A DNA stretch of 64,000 nt from Lysobacter capsici (GTDB lineage Bacteria; Pseudomonadota; Gammaproteobacteria; Xanthomonadales; Xanthomonadaceae), in the NCBI RefSeq assembly GCF_018732085.1, contig NZ_CP076103.1, forward strand, positions 3,906,001 to 3,970,000, read 5' to 3'. Positions 1-9,007 of the stretch are shown here, in pieces (position 1 is the first letter of the stretch; each line of letters starts with the position of its first letter). The notes beneath the pieces were generated by a model. The model did no database searches. It worked only from the letters and a program-made list of their open reading frames with translations, and was not told the origin of the DNA. The position numbers and the translations under genes were made by a program.

Positions 1-2318
1 CCCAGGCCGATGAATTCGCGCGGCAGCAACAGCCCGCGTTTCTCGTGACGCCAGCGCAGCAGCGCCTCGTGGCCGATCACGGTCTGGTCGTCGAGCCGCA
101 CGATCGGCTGGTAATGGGCGATGAAGGCATCGCCGTTGATGGCGCGGCGCAGATCGGCTTCCAGATCGAGGATGCGCAGCGCCTGCTCGCGCATCTCCTC
201 GTCGAACACCGCGAAGCGGCCGCGTCCGGCGCCCTTGGCCCGGTACATCGCCGCATCCGCGTCGCGTAGCAGTTCGGTGCCGCTGCGATAGCGCGGATGC
301 CACATGGCGATGCCGACGCTGGCCGAGGGAAACACTTCGCGCCCGGCCACCCAGCACGGCTCGCCGAGCGCGCGCAGCACCCGCTGGGCGAGGTCTTCGG
401 CCACGATCAGGCCGTCGATGCTCTCGATCAGGATCGCGAATTCGTCGCCGCCCAGGCGCGCGACCATGTCGCCGCTGCGCACCGTGGCGATGATGCGCCG
501 GCTGCTTTCGATCAGCAGCTCGTCGCCGGCCGAATGGCCGACGCTGTCGTTGACCAGCTTGAACCGGTCCAGGTCGAGGAACAGCACCGCGAACGGGCGG
601 TTGTCGCGCTGGGCATGGGCGATCGCGTAGTCCAGGCGTTCGAGCAGTTGGCCGCGATTGGGCAGCCCGGTCAGCGCATCGTGCAGCGCCTGGTGGGTGA
701 GCTTCTGCTCGGCGCGCACGCGCTCGCCGATCTGGGCGACCAGTTCGGCGTTGGTGTGGGCGAGTTCGCGGGTGCGGGTGGCGACGCGTTGTTCGAGTTC
801 GCCGTGCGCGGTGACCAGCCGGTCCTGCGCCTGCTTGCGGGCCAGGCCGATGCTGATGTGGTGGGCGACGAAGGTCAGCAGTTCCTGGTCGCGCGCGTTG
901 AAGCTGATCGCGCGCGAATAGCTCTGGATCGCGATCACCCCGACCACCGCGTCGTCGCGGTACAACGGCACGCCGAGCCAGCAATGCGCGGCCGAACCGT
1001 GGCTGCGCACTTCGCCGCGGCTGTTGAGCTCGGCGATGCGATGGCGGTCGGCCAGCAGCGGCCGGCCCTGGCGGATCACGTATTCGGTCAGGCCGTCGGC
1101 GAGCCGGCGGGTTTCGCGGATCACGTCGAGTTCGTCGATCGAATACGGGAATTGCAGGCGCTCGCCGTCGTCCGACAGCAACGCGATATAGAAATTGCGC
1201 GCGTACAGCAGTTCGCTGACCACGTCGTGGACCTGGGAGTAGAACCGCTCCAGGGTGTCGGAGGTGATGGTCAGCTCGGCGATCCGGAACAGCGCGCGCT
1301 GCAGCCGTTCGGACCGCTGGCGTTCGATGATCTCCGCCTGCAGGTCGCGGTTGCTCAGCTGCAGGGCGTAGGTGCGTTCGGTGACCCGGCGTTCGAGTTC
1401 CTCGCGGGCGCGGAAGCGGTCGAGCGCGGTCAGGATGTGCTGGGCGACGAACGACAGCAGCGCGCGGTCCTCGTCGCCGTAGCTGCCGGCGCTGTCGTAG
1501 TGCTGGACCACGATCGCGCCGCACACGCGTTCGTCGCGGCGCATCGGCACGCCGAGCCAGTCGGCGCTGTCGGGGCCGTGGTGGGCGTCGTCGGCCACGC
1601 CCAGGCGCTGGCGCAGGTCGGCCGAACTGCCCTGCAGCGCCTCGCCGTGGCGCAGCAGCGCCAGGGTCAGGCTGGTCGGCATCTCGTCGCCGCCGATCGC
1701 CTTCGTCGGGTCGGCCACGTAGGGGTCGTTGCAGTCGGCGAAGTACAAAAAGCGCATCGTGTCGAGCACGTCGTCGTACAGCACGATGTAGAAATTCTCG
1801 GCGTACATCAGCCCGCAGACCACGCCGTGGATGCGGCTGAGCAGGTCGGTCATCTCCAGCCCGGAACCGGCCAGGTCGGCGATGCCGTACAGGGCCTGCT
1901 GCAGGCGCTCGGACTTCTCCAGCGCCTCGGCGCGGGCATGCGCGCGCACCGCCGACAGGTCGGCGGCGACGATCCGCCGCGCCATCGCCAGCCAGGCCGC
2001 GCGCAAGGCGGTCGGCAGGGCCTGCGGCAGGTGCGCGACGATGCTGGCGCGGCTGCGGTCCTCCAGCCACCACGCCGCCTCGATGCGGTCGGCGTAACGG
2101 TCGTCGGAGGCGCCGATCGCGGGCGGATCGCGTTCGAGCAGGACCCGCGCGGCGTCGCGCAGCGCGTGCTCGCCGCCGGGGGTGCACGATTCGGAAATCT
2201 GGCCGTGCGGCGCGACGCGCCAGCACACCACCACCTGGGTCCCGGCCGGCAGCGCCTCCTGCAGCGCGCAGGCCAAGGCCTCGTCGGTGGAGGTCTCGCT
2301 GACCGTTGCCCCTTGCAT
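1..2318 (-). CDS. Two-GAF GGDEF-EAL cyclic-di-GMP protein, C-terminus cut by window edge
   Basis: Reading the minus strand from the ATG at 2318 gives at least 772 residues without a stop, running off the left edge. Two GAF-like sensory domains lie at about residues 130-300 and 335-480. A GGDEF diguanylate cyclase domain follows, with intact GGDEF signature at 623-627 in an ARLGGDEFAIL context. The EAL domain begins near 735 with a HEALLRW motif (E751-L753), so the phosphodiesterase signature is also present as far as it can be read. No membrane segment or signal peptide is seen, so it is probably cytoplasmic and makes and/or degrades c-di-GMP in response to small ligands bound by the GAF domains. 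It is divergent from the sigma-factor gene. Net enzymatic direction cannot be judged because most EAL catalytic residues are outside the window. Confidence 0.9.
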   Translation of the reverse strand, partial: MQGATVSETSTDEALACALQEALPAGTQVVVCWRVAPHGQISESCTPGGEHALRDAARVLLERDPPAIGASDDRYADRIEAAWWLEDRSRASIVAHLPQALPTALRAAWLAMARRIVAADLSAVRAHARAEALEKSERLQQALYGIADLAGSGLEMTDLLSRIHGVVCGLMYAENFYIVLYDDVLDTMRFLYFADCNDPYVADPTKAIGGDEMPTSLTLALLRHGEALQGSSADLRQRLGVADDAHHGPDSADWLGVPMRRDERVCGAIVVQHYDSAGSYGDEDRALLSFVAQHILTALDRFRAREELERRVTERTYALQLSNRDLQAEIIERQRSERLQRALFRIAELTITSDTLERFYSQVHDVVSELLYARNFYIALLSDDGERLQFPYSIDELDVIRETRRLADGLTEYVIRQGRPLLADRHRIAELNSRGEVRSHGSAAHCWLGVPLYRDDAVVGVIAIQSYSRAISFNARDQELLTFVAHHISIGLARKQAQDRLVTAHGELEQRVATRTRELAHTNAELVAQIGERVRAEQKLTHQALHDALTGLPNRGQLLERLDYAIAHAQRDNRPFAVLFLDLDRFKLVNDSVGHSAGDELLIESSRRIIATVRSGDMVARLGGDEFAILIESIDGLIVAEDLAQRVLRALGEPCWVAGREVFPSASVGIAMWHPRYRSGTELLRDADAAMYRAKGAGRGRFAVFDEEMREQALRILDLEADLRRAINGDAFIAHYQPIVRLDDQTVIGHEALLRWRHEKRGLLLPREFIGL

Positions 2319-2534
2319 TACTTCGTTCCGCACCGGTTCGCCGCCTTCTACGCAGGACGCAGGATAACGCGAGCTTCACGCCAGCGCCGCAGGCTGGGGC
2401 ACGGCCGACAACCCCATCCCGGGCTCCGGGCCGTTGTTCCTTGCATGCAACTGGCCCTCCAACCTTCGCTATACGACGCGCTTTGCTCGCGCAACCGCTT
2501 CCCGTCGGCGCCGCCAGGCCGTACCCTGCCGCGG

Positions 2535-3089
2535 ATGAATTCCGCTGCGGATGCGAGCGACGACGTACTCATGCTGGCCTGGACGGGCGGCGACGTCGCC
2601 GCGTTCGAGGTTCTGTACGCGCGCCATCGCGGCCCTTTGTACCGCTTCGTGCTGCGGCAGATCCGTGATTCGGCGCTCGCCGACGAATTCTTCCAGGACA
2701 TCTGGCAGCGCGTGATCGGCGCGCGCCATGGCTGGAAGCCCGACGCGCAGTTCAGCACCTGGCTGTTCCGGATCGCCCATAACCGCCTGAACGATCACTG
2801 GCGCGGCCTCAAGCACCGCCCGCCGGCGCCCGAGGACGGCGACGAGCGCGCCGCGCGCGTGCCCGACCCGACCACGCCCGAGCGCGAACTGTCCGAATTC
2901 GAACAGCGCCGCCGCCTGCAGCGCGCGATCGAGGAATTGCCCGAGGAGCAGCGCGAAGTGGTGTTGCTGCGCCTGGAACAGGAACTGAGTCTGGAGGAGA
3001 TCGGCGAGATCACGGGGGCCGGCCGCGAGACGGTCAAATCCAGGCTGCGCTACGCGATGGACAAGTTGCGCGCGAGGTTGACCGAATGA
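2535..3089 (+). CDS. ECF-family RNA polymerase sigma factor
   Basis: A 184-residue group-4 sigma factor. Region 2 (about residues 22-85) has the core-binding and -10-recognition helices, including FSTWLFRIAHNRLNDHWR. Region 4 (about 129-181) carries a helix-turn-helix with LPEEQREVVLLRLEQELSLEEI. Start ATG 2535 was chosen because the protein then begins MNSAADASDD, typical for this family; the same frame stays open far upstream only because it runs antisense to the GGDEF gene. Its stop overlaps the start of the next gene by four bases (ATGA), a coupling typical of sigma/anti-sigma pairs. It is distinct from the rpoE at 36.6-37.2 kb. The regulon is unknown. Confidence 0.93.
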   Translation: MNSAADASDDVLMLAWTGGDVAAFEVLYARHRGPLYRFVLRQIRDSALADEFFQDIWQRVIGARHGWKPDAQFSTWLFRIAHNRLNDHWRGLKHRPPAPEDGDERAARVPDPTTPERELSEFEQRRRLQRAIEELPEEQREVVLLRLEQELSLEEIGEITGAGRETVKSRLRYAMDKLRARLTE

Positions 3090-4240
3090 ACCGCCGTCCC
3101 GACGCCCCCGATCTCCTCTCGCCCGAAGAACGCGAGCTGGCCCAGCGCCTGCTGCGGCTGGGCCCGAGCGACGGCCCCTCGCCGGCGCTGGACGCGCGCA
3201 TCCTCGCCGCCGCGCACGCCGCGGTGGCGACGCAGCCGCCACGCCTGCGCGAGCGATCCAGGCAACGCTGGCCGATGTGGATCGGCGTGGCCGCCTCGCT
3301 GAGCCTGGCGGTCGGCATCGCCTGGCAACTGCGGCCGGCGGCGACGACGATGGAAGCGGCCCAACAGGAACAAGACACCGCCGTGGTCGCGCGCATGCAG
3401 GCCGAACCGGCCGCCGACAGCGGCGGTGCGCAATCGGCCGAAGCGCAGGCCGAAGCGGCGGCGGCACCGGCCGCGGCGTCGGCCGCCGATTCGGTCGCCG
3501 CGCCGCAGAGGCCGGCCGAGGTAGCGCCCGGCGCCGGCATGGCCGCCGACCGCGCCGCCGATGCCGCCACGCCGGCGGCGATGAAACCCGCGCCTGTCGC
3601 CGAAGCCGTGCCGCCGGCCGCGCCCAAGGCGGCCGCCGCCAACGAGGCCGCCAAGCGCAGCCGCGCCGAAGTCCCGGCCAGCGCGCCGGCCGCCGCCGCA
3701 AGCGATGCGCGCGCGCCCGCGCCACTGCGCCGCGCCCAGGCCGCGCCGGCCGAGTACGAACTCAAGGTCGCCCCGGCGGTGGTGCCGCCCCCGCCGCCGC
3801 CCGCGCCGCCGGCCACGATGGGTGTGATGTCGGCGCCGGCGCCGGTTGACGCCGCGCCCGCCGCCGACGCCGGATGGGCCGCGCCCACCAACAATCTGAG
3901 CAGCAAGCGCGCCGCGAAGGCCGCGGCTGTCGCCGCGGACGCGGCGACCCTGGGCAAGGCCGAGGCCTACAGCGAACGCGCCGACGCCCAGGCCGCGCCC
4001 GAGCCGTCGAGCCAGAGCGGCATTGCCTCGCCGACCCTCGACCGCATCGAAGTGACCGGCAGCCGCATCGGCGACGACGCCAGCGACGAAAGCCGCCTGG
4101 CCCCGGCCGAATGGCTGGAGCGCATCCGCGGCTACCGCGATGACGGCCAGGCCGAACGCGCACGCGAAAGCCTGCAACGCTTCCGCCGCGCCCATCCGCA
4201 TGCGCGGGTGCCGGACGATCTGCGCGCGCTGCTGAAATGA
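3086..4240 (+). CDS. Putative membrane anti-sigma factor with Ala/Pro-rich periplasmic region and TonB-receptor-like segment
   Basis: A 384-residue protein overlapping the sigma gene by four bases. A short cytoplasmic N-terminus (about 1-65) is followed by one membrane helix (about 66-82, beginning WPMWIGVAASLSL). About 230 residues of very low-complexity Ala/Pro/Glu sequence come next, with a run of prolines near 235. The C-terminus (about 345-384) is a helix-rich tail with WLERIRGYRDDGQAERARES and ends PDDLRALLK. Residues 318-328 read LDRIEVTGSRI, the segment usually found at the mature N-terminus (TonB box region) of Xanthomonad TonB-dependent receptors. Topology and coupling suggest an anti-sigma factor for the upstream ECF sigma. 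No ZAS zinc motif was seen, so the sigma-binding mode is unproven. Confidence 0.7.
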   Translation: MNRRPDAPDLLSPEERELAQRLLRLGPSDGPSPALDARILAAAHAAVATQPPRLRERSRQRWPMWIGVAASLSLAVGIAWQLRPAATTMEAAQQEQDTAVVARMQAEPAADSGGAQSAEAQAEAAAAPAAASAADSVAAPQRPAEVAPGAGMAADRAADAATPAAMKPAPVAEAVPPAAPKAAAANEAAKRSRAEVPASAPAAAASDARAPAPLRRAQAAPAEYELKVAPAVVPPPPPPAPPATMGVMSAPAPVDAAPAADAGWAAPTNNLSSKRAAKAAAVAADAATLGKAEAYSERADAQAAPEPSSQSGIASPTLDRIEVTGSRIGDDASDESRLAPAEWLERIRGYRDDGQAERARESLQRFRRAHPHARVPDDLRALLK

Positions 4241-4330
4241 GCACGGCCGCCGTCGCGCGGCCCGTGCCGGCCCGGCGTGCCGCCCGCGGCGCCGGTCAGC
4301 CTGCGTCCCGGCGTCGATGAGCACGCCGCG

Positions 4331-4951
4331 ATGAGCGACGACGCTCCGACCGCCACCCTCGCCGCGCGCGCCAGCCATCAGATCGAGGTCAAGCACAGCC
4401 GCTTCCTGGCCCTGGCCGCGCCGGTGACCACCCTCGCCGAGGCATTGGCCTTCGTGCAGGAGGTCGCCGACCCCGACGCCACCCACAACTGCTGGGCCTA
4501 CCGCATCGGCGGCGAATACCGCTTCAACGACGACGGCGAACCCTCGGGCACCGCCGGGCGGCCGATCCTGGCGGCGATCGACGGCCAGGGCCTGGACCAG
4601 GTGGTGGCGGTGGTGACGCGCTGGTACGGTGGCATCAAGCTCGGCGCAGGCGGCCTGGTGCGCGCCTACGGCGGCAGCGCGGCCGAATGCCTGCGCCGCG
4701 CCGAACGCCGCGAACTGGTCTACTACGACGAACTCGACCTGGCCTATCCATTCGAAGACATCGGCGCGGTCCACGCCGCGTTGAACGCCTTCGGCGCGCA
4801 CAAAGACCACGAGCGTTTCGACGCCGACGGGGTGCGCGTGCGGATTCGCCTGCCTGCGTCGCAGTTGTCCGCCTTGAAAGCGCAGCTGCGCGACGCCACT
4901 CGTAATCGCGTGCGCCTGGACGATCCCGGCGAACGGAGCCCAAGCCGATGA
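4331..4951 (+). CDS. yigZ: YigZ/IMPACT family protein
   Basis: A 206-residue protein, the usual length for YigZ (E. coli about 204). The N-terminal UPF0029/IMPACT domain has the family signatures HNCWAYRIGG, DDGEPSGTAGRPIL and VVTRWYGGIKLGAGGLVRAYG. A small ferredoxin-like C-terminal domain follows. The start at 4331 (MSDDAPTATL) is preferred over an upstream in-frame ATG at 4277, which would add a non-conserved tail. The biochemical role is not settled; eukaryotic IMPACT proteins bind the translation-stress kinase regulator GCN1 and bacterial members are thought to bind nucleic acid. The stop lies 10 bases before the ABC exporter gene, so the two are probably co-transcribed. Confidence 0.9.
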   Translation: MSDDAPTATLAARASHQIEVKHSRFLALAAPVTTLAEALAFVQEVADPDATHNCWAYRIGGEYRFNDDGEPSGTAGRPILAAIDGQGLDQVVAVVTRWYGGIKLGAGGLVRAYGGSAAECLRRAERRELVYYDELDLAYPFEDIGAVHAALNAFGAHKDHERFDADGVRVRIRLPASQLSALKAQLRDATRNRVRLDDPGERSPSR

Positions 4952-4961
4952 ACGCCACCCG

Positions 4962-6764
4962 ATGACAGACCCCAGCGCCGGCCCCAGAGCCGACACCCGC
5001 CGCGACCTGCAGAAAGCCCCGATCGGCACCCTGAGCACCCTGTGGCCGTTCGTGCGCAGGCACCGTCCCTTGTTCATCGCCTGGCTGTTCGCCTTGGCCG
5101 CCTCCAGCGCGGCGACGCTGAGCATGCCGCTGGCGTTCAAGAAGATGATCGACCAGGGCTTCGCCCAGAGCGCGTCCGGCGGCGGCAGCGGCGCGATCGA
5201 CCAGGCCTTCCTGATCCTGTTCCTGGTCGCCATCGCGCTGGCCCTGGCCACCGCGGTGCGCTTCTACTTCGTCGCCATCCTCGGCGAAAAAGTCGTCGCC
5301 GACCTGCGCGAAACCCTGTACCGCCACGTGATCGCGCTGGACGCGGGCTTCCACGACCGCACCCGCAGCGGCGAACTGGTCTCGCGCCTGACCGCCGACG
5401 CCGAACTGCTGCGCAGCGTGGTCGGTTCGAGCATGTCGGTGGCCCTGCGCAGCTCGGTCACGGTGATCGGCAGCCTGGGCATGCTGTTCTATACCAGCCC
5501 GCGCCTGGCCGGCTACGCCCTGATCGGCATTCCGCTGGCGGTGCTGCCGATCATCATCGGCGGGCGCAAGCTGCAGAAGATCTCGCGCAACACCCAGGAC
5601 CGCATCGCCGACGCCAACACCCTGGCCGCCGAAACCCTCGGCGCGGTGCGCACGGTCCAGGCCCACGCCCGCGAGCCCTACGAACAAGGCCGTTTCAGCG
5701 AATCGCTGCGGATCGCGGTCAAGACCGCGCGCCAGCGCATCACCGCCCAGGCCCTGGTCACCGCGATCGCGATCACCCTGGTGTTCGGCGCGATCACCCT
5801 GGTGCTGTGGTCGGGCGCGCACGACGTGGTCGCCGGCCGCCTGAGCGCCGGCACCCTGGGCCAGTTCGTGCTGTACGCCTTGATCGGCGGCGGCTCGATC
5901 GGCGCCTTGGCCGAGGTCTGGAACGACCTGCAGCGCGCCGCCGGCGGCATGGGCCGGATCAGCGAACTGCTCAACGAAACCAACGCGGTGAAGGCGCCGG
6001 CGCAGCCCACGCCGCTGCCGCAGCCGTTGCGCGGCGAGATCGTGTTCGATCAGGTCGCCTTCCACTACCCGCAGCGCATGGACCTGCCGGCGCTGCAGAA
6101 CTTCAGCCTGCGGGTGAACCCCGGCGAGACCGTGGCCCTGGTCGGCCCGTCCGGCGCCGGCAAGAGCACGGTGTTCTCGATCCTGCTGCGCTTCCACGAC
6201 CCGCAAAGCGGCGCGGTGCGCGTGGACGGCATCGACGTGCGCGACACCGACCCGGCCGACCTGCGCGAATCGATCGCGCTGGTGCCGCAGCAACCGACCA
6301 TCTTCGCCACCACCGCGCGCGACAACATCCGCTACGGGCGGCTCGGCGCCAACGACGAGGAAGTCGACCAGGCCGTGCGCGCCGCGCATGCCGAAGACTT
6401 CATCCGCGCCCTGCCCGAGGGCCTGTCGACCGAACTGGGCGAGCGCGGCGCGCGCCTGTCCGGCGGCCAGCAGCAACGCATCGCGATCGCCCGCGCCCTG
6501 CTCAAGGACGCGCCGATCCTGCTGCTCGACGAAGCCACCAGCGCGCTCGACGCGCAAAGCGAACGCGCGGTGCAGCAGGCGCTGGAAACGCTGATGGAAG
6601 GCCGCACCACTCTCGTCATCGCGCATCGCCTGGCGACCGTGCTCAAGGCCGACCGGATCGTGGTCATGGACCGCGGCCACATCGTCGCCGAAGGCACCCA
6701 CGCGCAATTGCTGGCCGAGGGCGGGCTGTATGCGGAGCTGGCGAAGTTGCAGTTCCTGGATTGA
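4962..6764 (+). CDS. ABC exporter, fused permease-ATPase (MsbA-related)
   Basis: A 600-residue half-transporter. The N-terminal membrane domain (about 25-330) carries six predicted helices of the exporter type. The C-terminal nucleotide-binding domain has Walker A GPSGAGKST at 395-403, the signature LSGGQQQR at 499-506, Walker B ILLLDEATSALD from 519 and a later IAHRLAT H-loop. It should work as a homodimer in the inner membrane, exporting a hydrophobic or lipid-linked substrate. The family (MsbA-related ABC permease/ATP-binding proteins) is well known but substrate assignment from sequence is not possible. It follows yigZ by 10 bases. It is separate from true msbA, which normally sits with lpxK. 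Confidence 0.93.
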   Translation: MTDPSAGPRADTRRDLQKAPIGTLSTLWPFVRRHRPLFIAWLFALAASSAATLSMPLAFKKMIDQGFAQSASGGGSGAIDQAFLILFLVAIALALATAVRFYFVAILGEKVVADLRETLYRHVIALDAGFHDRTRSGELVSRLTADAELLRSVVGSSMSVALRSSVTVIGSLGMLFYTSPRLAGYALIGIPLAVLPIIIGGRKLQKISRNTQDRIADANTLAAETLGAVRTVQAHAREPYEQGRFSESLRIAVKTARQRITAQALVTAIAITLVFGAITLVLWSGAHDVVAGRLSAGTLGQFVLYALIGGGSIGALAEVWNDLQRAAGGMGRISELLNETNAVKAPAQPTPLPQPLRGEIVFDQVAFHYPQRMDLPALQNFSLRVNPGETVALVGPSGAGKSTVFSILLRFHDPQSGAVRVDGIDVRDTDPADLRESIALVPQQPTIFATTARDNIRYGRLGANDEEVDQAVRAAHAEDFIRALPEGLSTELGERGARLSGGQQQRIAIARALLKDAPILLLDEATSALDAQSERAVQQALETLMEGRTTLVIAHRLATVLKADRIVVMDRGHIVAEGTHAQLLAEGGLYAELAKLQFLD

Positions 6765-6800
6765 AACGCGGGGCATCGCGGCGCGCGCCGGCGATTGCCG

Positions 6801-6900
6801 GTTCGCGGTCGCGACTCACCCCGCTCCTACAGTCACTTCGCTGGGCGACGCGAGAGTCTGGTAGAAGCGACTGTAGGAGCGGCGCAAGCCGCGACCGCGC
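6801..6900. repeat. REP-type palindrome, copy 1
   Basis: Two arms face each other: a left arm (6801-6834) resembling GCGGTCGCG...CCGCTCCTACAG and a right arm (6869-6900) CTGTAGGAGCGGCGCAAGCC continuing into GCGACCGCG. The left arm is degenerate in its middle. The same 28-30-base unit recurs as pairs or singles at 20.9, 26.4, 39.6, 40.3, 45.1 and 50.2 kb, always between genes. REP sequences of this build are typically spread by RAYT-type transposases; none is seen in the window. Confidence 0.9.
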
Positions 6901-7027
6901 CAATTCGACCGCCGGCGAAACCCGAGCGCAGCACGCGCAACCAGCCGCGCGCCAAATCCGCCGGCGAACCGGCTGACATCGCACCGCGCATCGACGAAGA
7001 TCGCCGCGACTCCCCACGGCCGCCGCC

Positions 7028-7633
7028 ATGCCCCCCACCGCCGTCGCTCCGCACCCCGTCCGCCTGCGCCGATACCGCTGGCTCCTCGCCGCGGCCCTCG
7101 CTGCACCGATGATCGCCCTGCCCCTGGCCACCCACGCCGAGCCGCCGCAAACCAAGGTGGAAACCCTCGGCGTCTACAGCAACGTGCGCATCACCGGCGG
7201 CGACGACCCGCACGCCGAAGGCTACGACTGCGAGCTGTACCGCGAAAACGGCCAGCTGTTCGGGCTGTTCTATTCCTCGCAGGGCATGGTCGGCGACACC
7301 CCGCGCGGCCGCCTGCAGGACGTTCGCTACGACCCGGCCAAACGCACGCTGTTCTTCCGCGCCAAGCTCACCCTCGGCCAGGAGATCAGCCGCGACACCG
7401 GTCCCGACGGCCGCCCCTCGCGCGACCTGTTCGAATTCGACGGCACGCTCGATGCCCAGCGGCTCAGCGGCACCCTGACCCACCGCGACGGCTATCGCCC
7501 GGCCGAGCCCGGCGAACGCAAAACCGTGAGCCTCAAGCTCGACCGCGAACGCAGCGCGCAGGCGCGCGAGTTCGCCCCGGCCAGCCGCAAGGCCTGGCAA
7601 GCCGAAGACCTGCCGATGGGACCGCAGTGGTGA
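7028..7633 (+). CDS. Secreted protein of unknown function
   Basis: A 201-residue protein beginning with a basic, then hydrophobic segment (RYRWLLAAALAAPMIALPLA) ending in THAEPP, a likely Sec signal peptide cleaved near residue 37. The mature part (about 165 residues) looks like an all-beta fold with alternating hydrophobic stretches and no cysteine pair, membrane helix or catalytic motif that can be named. It stands alone downstream of a REP element, and the following genes are on the other strand. No family is recognised. Coding bias matches its neighbours, which supports it as a real gene. Confidence 0.75.
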   Translation: MPPTAVAPHPVRLRRYRWLLAAALAAPMIALPLATHAEPPQTKVETLGVYSNVRITGGDDPHAEGYDCELYRENGQLFGLFYSSQGMVGDTPRGRLQDVRYDPAKRTLFFRAKLTLGQEISRDTGPDGRPSRDLFEFDGTLDAQRLSGTLTHRDGYRPAEPGERKTVSLKLDRERSAQAREFAPASRKAWQAEDLPMGPQW

Positions 7634-7746
7634 AGCGTGGTCGGCGCGCTTCGATCCGTCACTGAGCGCCACGCCCACGCCCGCGCGATCGCGCGGTCGC
7701 CCGCGATCGACGAATCGACCGTCCCGAACCGCATGCGATGACCCGA

Positions 7747-7778
7747 GAAAAAACGCCCCGCAGTCGCGGGGCGTTTTT
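7747..7778 (-). terminator. Rho-independent terminator of the first alpha-lytic-type protease gene
   Basis: An 11-12 base perfect stem (AAACGCCCCGC / GCGGGGCGTTT) with a four-base loop, flanked by A and T runs on both sides, 24 bases beyond the stop of the protease gene at 7802. The layout fits a strong terminator for the minus strand and possibly for both strands. Confidence 0.85.
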
Positions 7779-7801
7779 GCAGTCAGCTATCGATGAGGCG
7801 A

Positions 7802-9007
7802 TCAGCTCGTGACCAAGGCCAGGCCGTACTGGCTCAGGACCGGGTTGATGCGCTCGAAGTAGGTCTGACGCTGCGAGCTCGGCACCGAGCAATTGTCGTT
7901 CTGGCCCGCGGGCAGATTGCCGCCCGAGGTCAGGCCCTGCGCCTGGCCGGCGGCGGTGATCCACGAACCGCCCGAGTCGCCGCGACCGGTGCAGTTGTTG
8001 GCCCGGGTCAAGCCGCTCACGCTGCCGAGGCTGCCGTAGTTGACCGTCACGTTCTTGGCCGTGATCGTGCCGCACTTGTACTGCGTGGTGCGGCCCGAAC
8101 GGCAGACCGCCGCGCCGATCGCCGCTTCGGTGCTGCCCTTCACCGCGACGCTGCCGCCGGTGTAGTTGCTGACGCTTCCGACCAGCGTGTGGCTCGCGCC
8201 GATCGTCACCCAGGCGCGATCGGTATTGGGGAAATGCGACGCGGTGAAGGTGCCCACGTTGACGCCGCTGATCTGCACGCTCTGACCGGCCTTGGCGCAA
8301 TGCCCCGCGGTCGCGAAGCCCTTGATCGTGCCCTTGGTGACCGGGAACCCGACCGAACACAGGCCGACCCGGCCGGTGCCGTCCGACAGCGGCATGCGGT
8401 ACTCGATGCCGCCCTGGACCGTCGCCGTGGTCTGCGGGGTGCCCACCGCTTCCTCGACCCGGATCGAACCGATGTCGGCGCCGCTGACCGCGACGAAATC
8501 GATCGCGTCCTCATCCGCGCCCGGCGCAATGCTCACCACCACCGAGTTGGTGGTCGGATCGACGTACCACGACTGCACGCCGCTGCGCAGCTTGCTGATG
8601 CCCGGCACGCGCCGGCGCGCATCGCGGTCGAGCGCCGCCATCGAATCGTTGAGCTGCTTCAGGCTGTGCCTGACATGACGCAACTCGACGCCGGCCACTG
8701 CGAGGTTCTTGTGCGCGCCCGAGGTCGCCGCGACCACGCGATAGCTGCCATCGTCGTTGCGCTCGACCCAACTGCCGGCGTAGCCACTGCCGAGCGTGCG
8801 ACGCAGCGTGGATTCCTGGGTGGTGGCGATGCGGTCGGCCTGAATCATCTGCGCGACTTGCGTCGACGACAGGCCAAGATCGCGCTGCATGGCGAACTTG
8901 AGGGTCGGATTGAGACCGTCGGCGGCCATGGCGCTGCCGGCGGACAACGCGGCGACGGCCGCGACCAGACTGGCGCGCGAGCGCAGATTCGACTTCGATA
9001 CGGACAT
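7802..9007 (-). CDS. Secreted S1 serine protease, alpha-lytic protease paralogue
   Basis: A 401-residue pre-pro-protease of the S1E (alpha-lytic/streptogrisin) family. It starts MSVSKSNLRS with a Sec signal ending near AMAADG. A long pro-region of about 170 residues follows; this class needs it as a folding catalyst. The mature chymotrypsin-fold domain begins near residue 200 (TVQGGIEYRM). The catalytic triad is H236 (TAGHC), D263 (NTDRAWV) and S345 (GRGDSGGSW). The CRSGRTT segment and paired cysteines match alpha-lytic protease. The start at 9007 has an AGGAG ribosome site; an upstream extension in the same frame is non-coding. It is closely related to the next gene upstream and probably arose by duplication. 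Expected role: extracellular digestion of prey or soil protein. Confidence 0.96.
   Translation of the reverse strand: MSVSKSNLRSRASLVAAVAALSAGSAMAADGLNPTLKFAMQRDLGLSSTQVAQMIQADRIATTQESTLRRTLGSGYAGSWVERNDDGSYRVVAATSGAHKNLAVAGVELRHVRHSLKQLNDSMAALDRDARRRVPGISKLRSGVQSWYVDPTTNSVVVSIAPGADEDAIDFVAVSGADIGSIRVEEAVGTPQTTATVQGGIEYRMPLSDGTGRVGLCSVGFPVTKGTIKGFATAGHCAKAGQSVQISGVNVGTFTASHFPNTDRAWVTIGASHTLVGSVSNYTGGSVAVKGSTEAAIGAAVCRSGRTTQYKCGTITAKNVTVNYGSLGSVSGLTRANNCTGRGDSGGSWITAAGQAQGLTSGGNLPAGQNDNCSVPSSQRQTYFERINPVLSQYGLALVTS

Noticed and set aside
297..2534. Very long plus-strand open frame upstream of the ECF sigma gene
   Set aside because: It is antisense to the GGDEF-EAL gene, whose domains are unmistakable. 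Only the last 184 codons (from 2535) are conserved sigma factor.
2469..5251. Long minus-strand open frames opposite the sigma, anti-sigma and YigZ genes
   Set aside because: Arginine- and alanine-rich translations typical of antisense frames in GC-rich DNA; the plus-strand products are recognisable.
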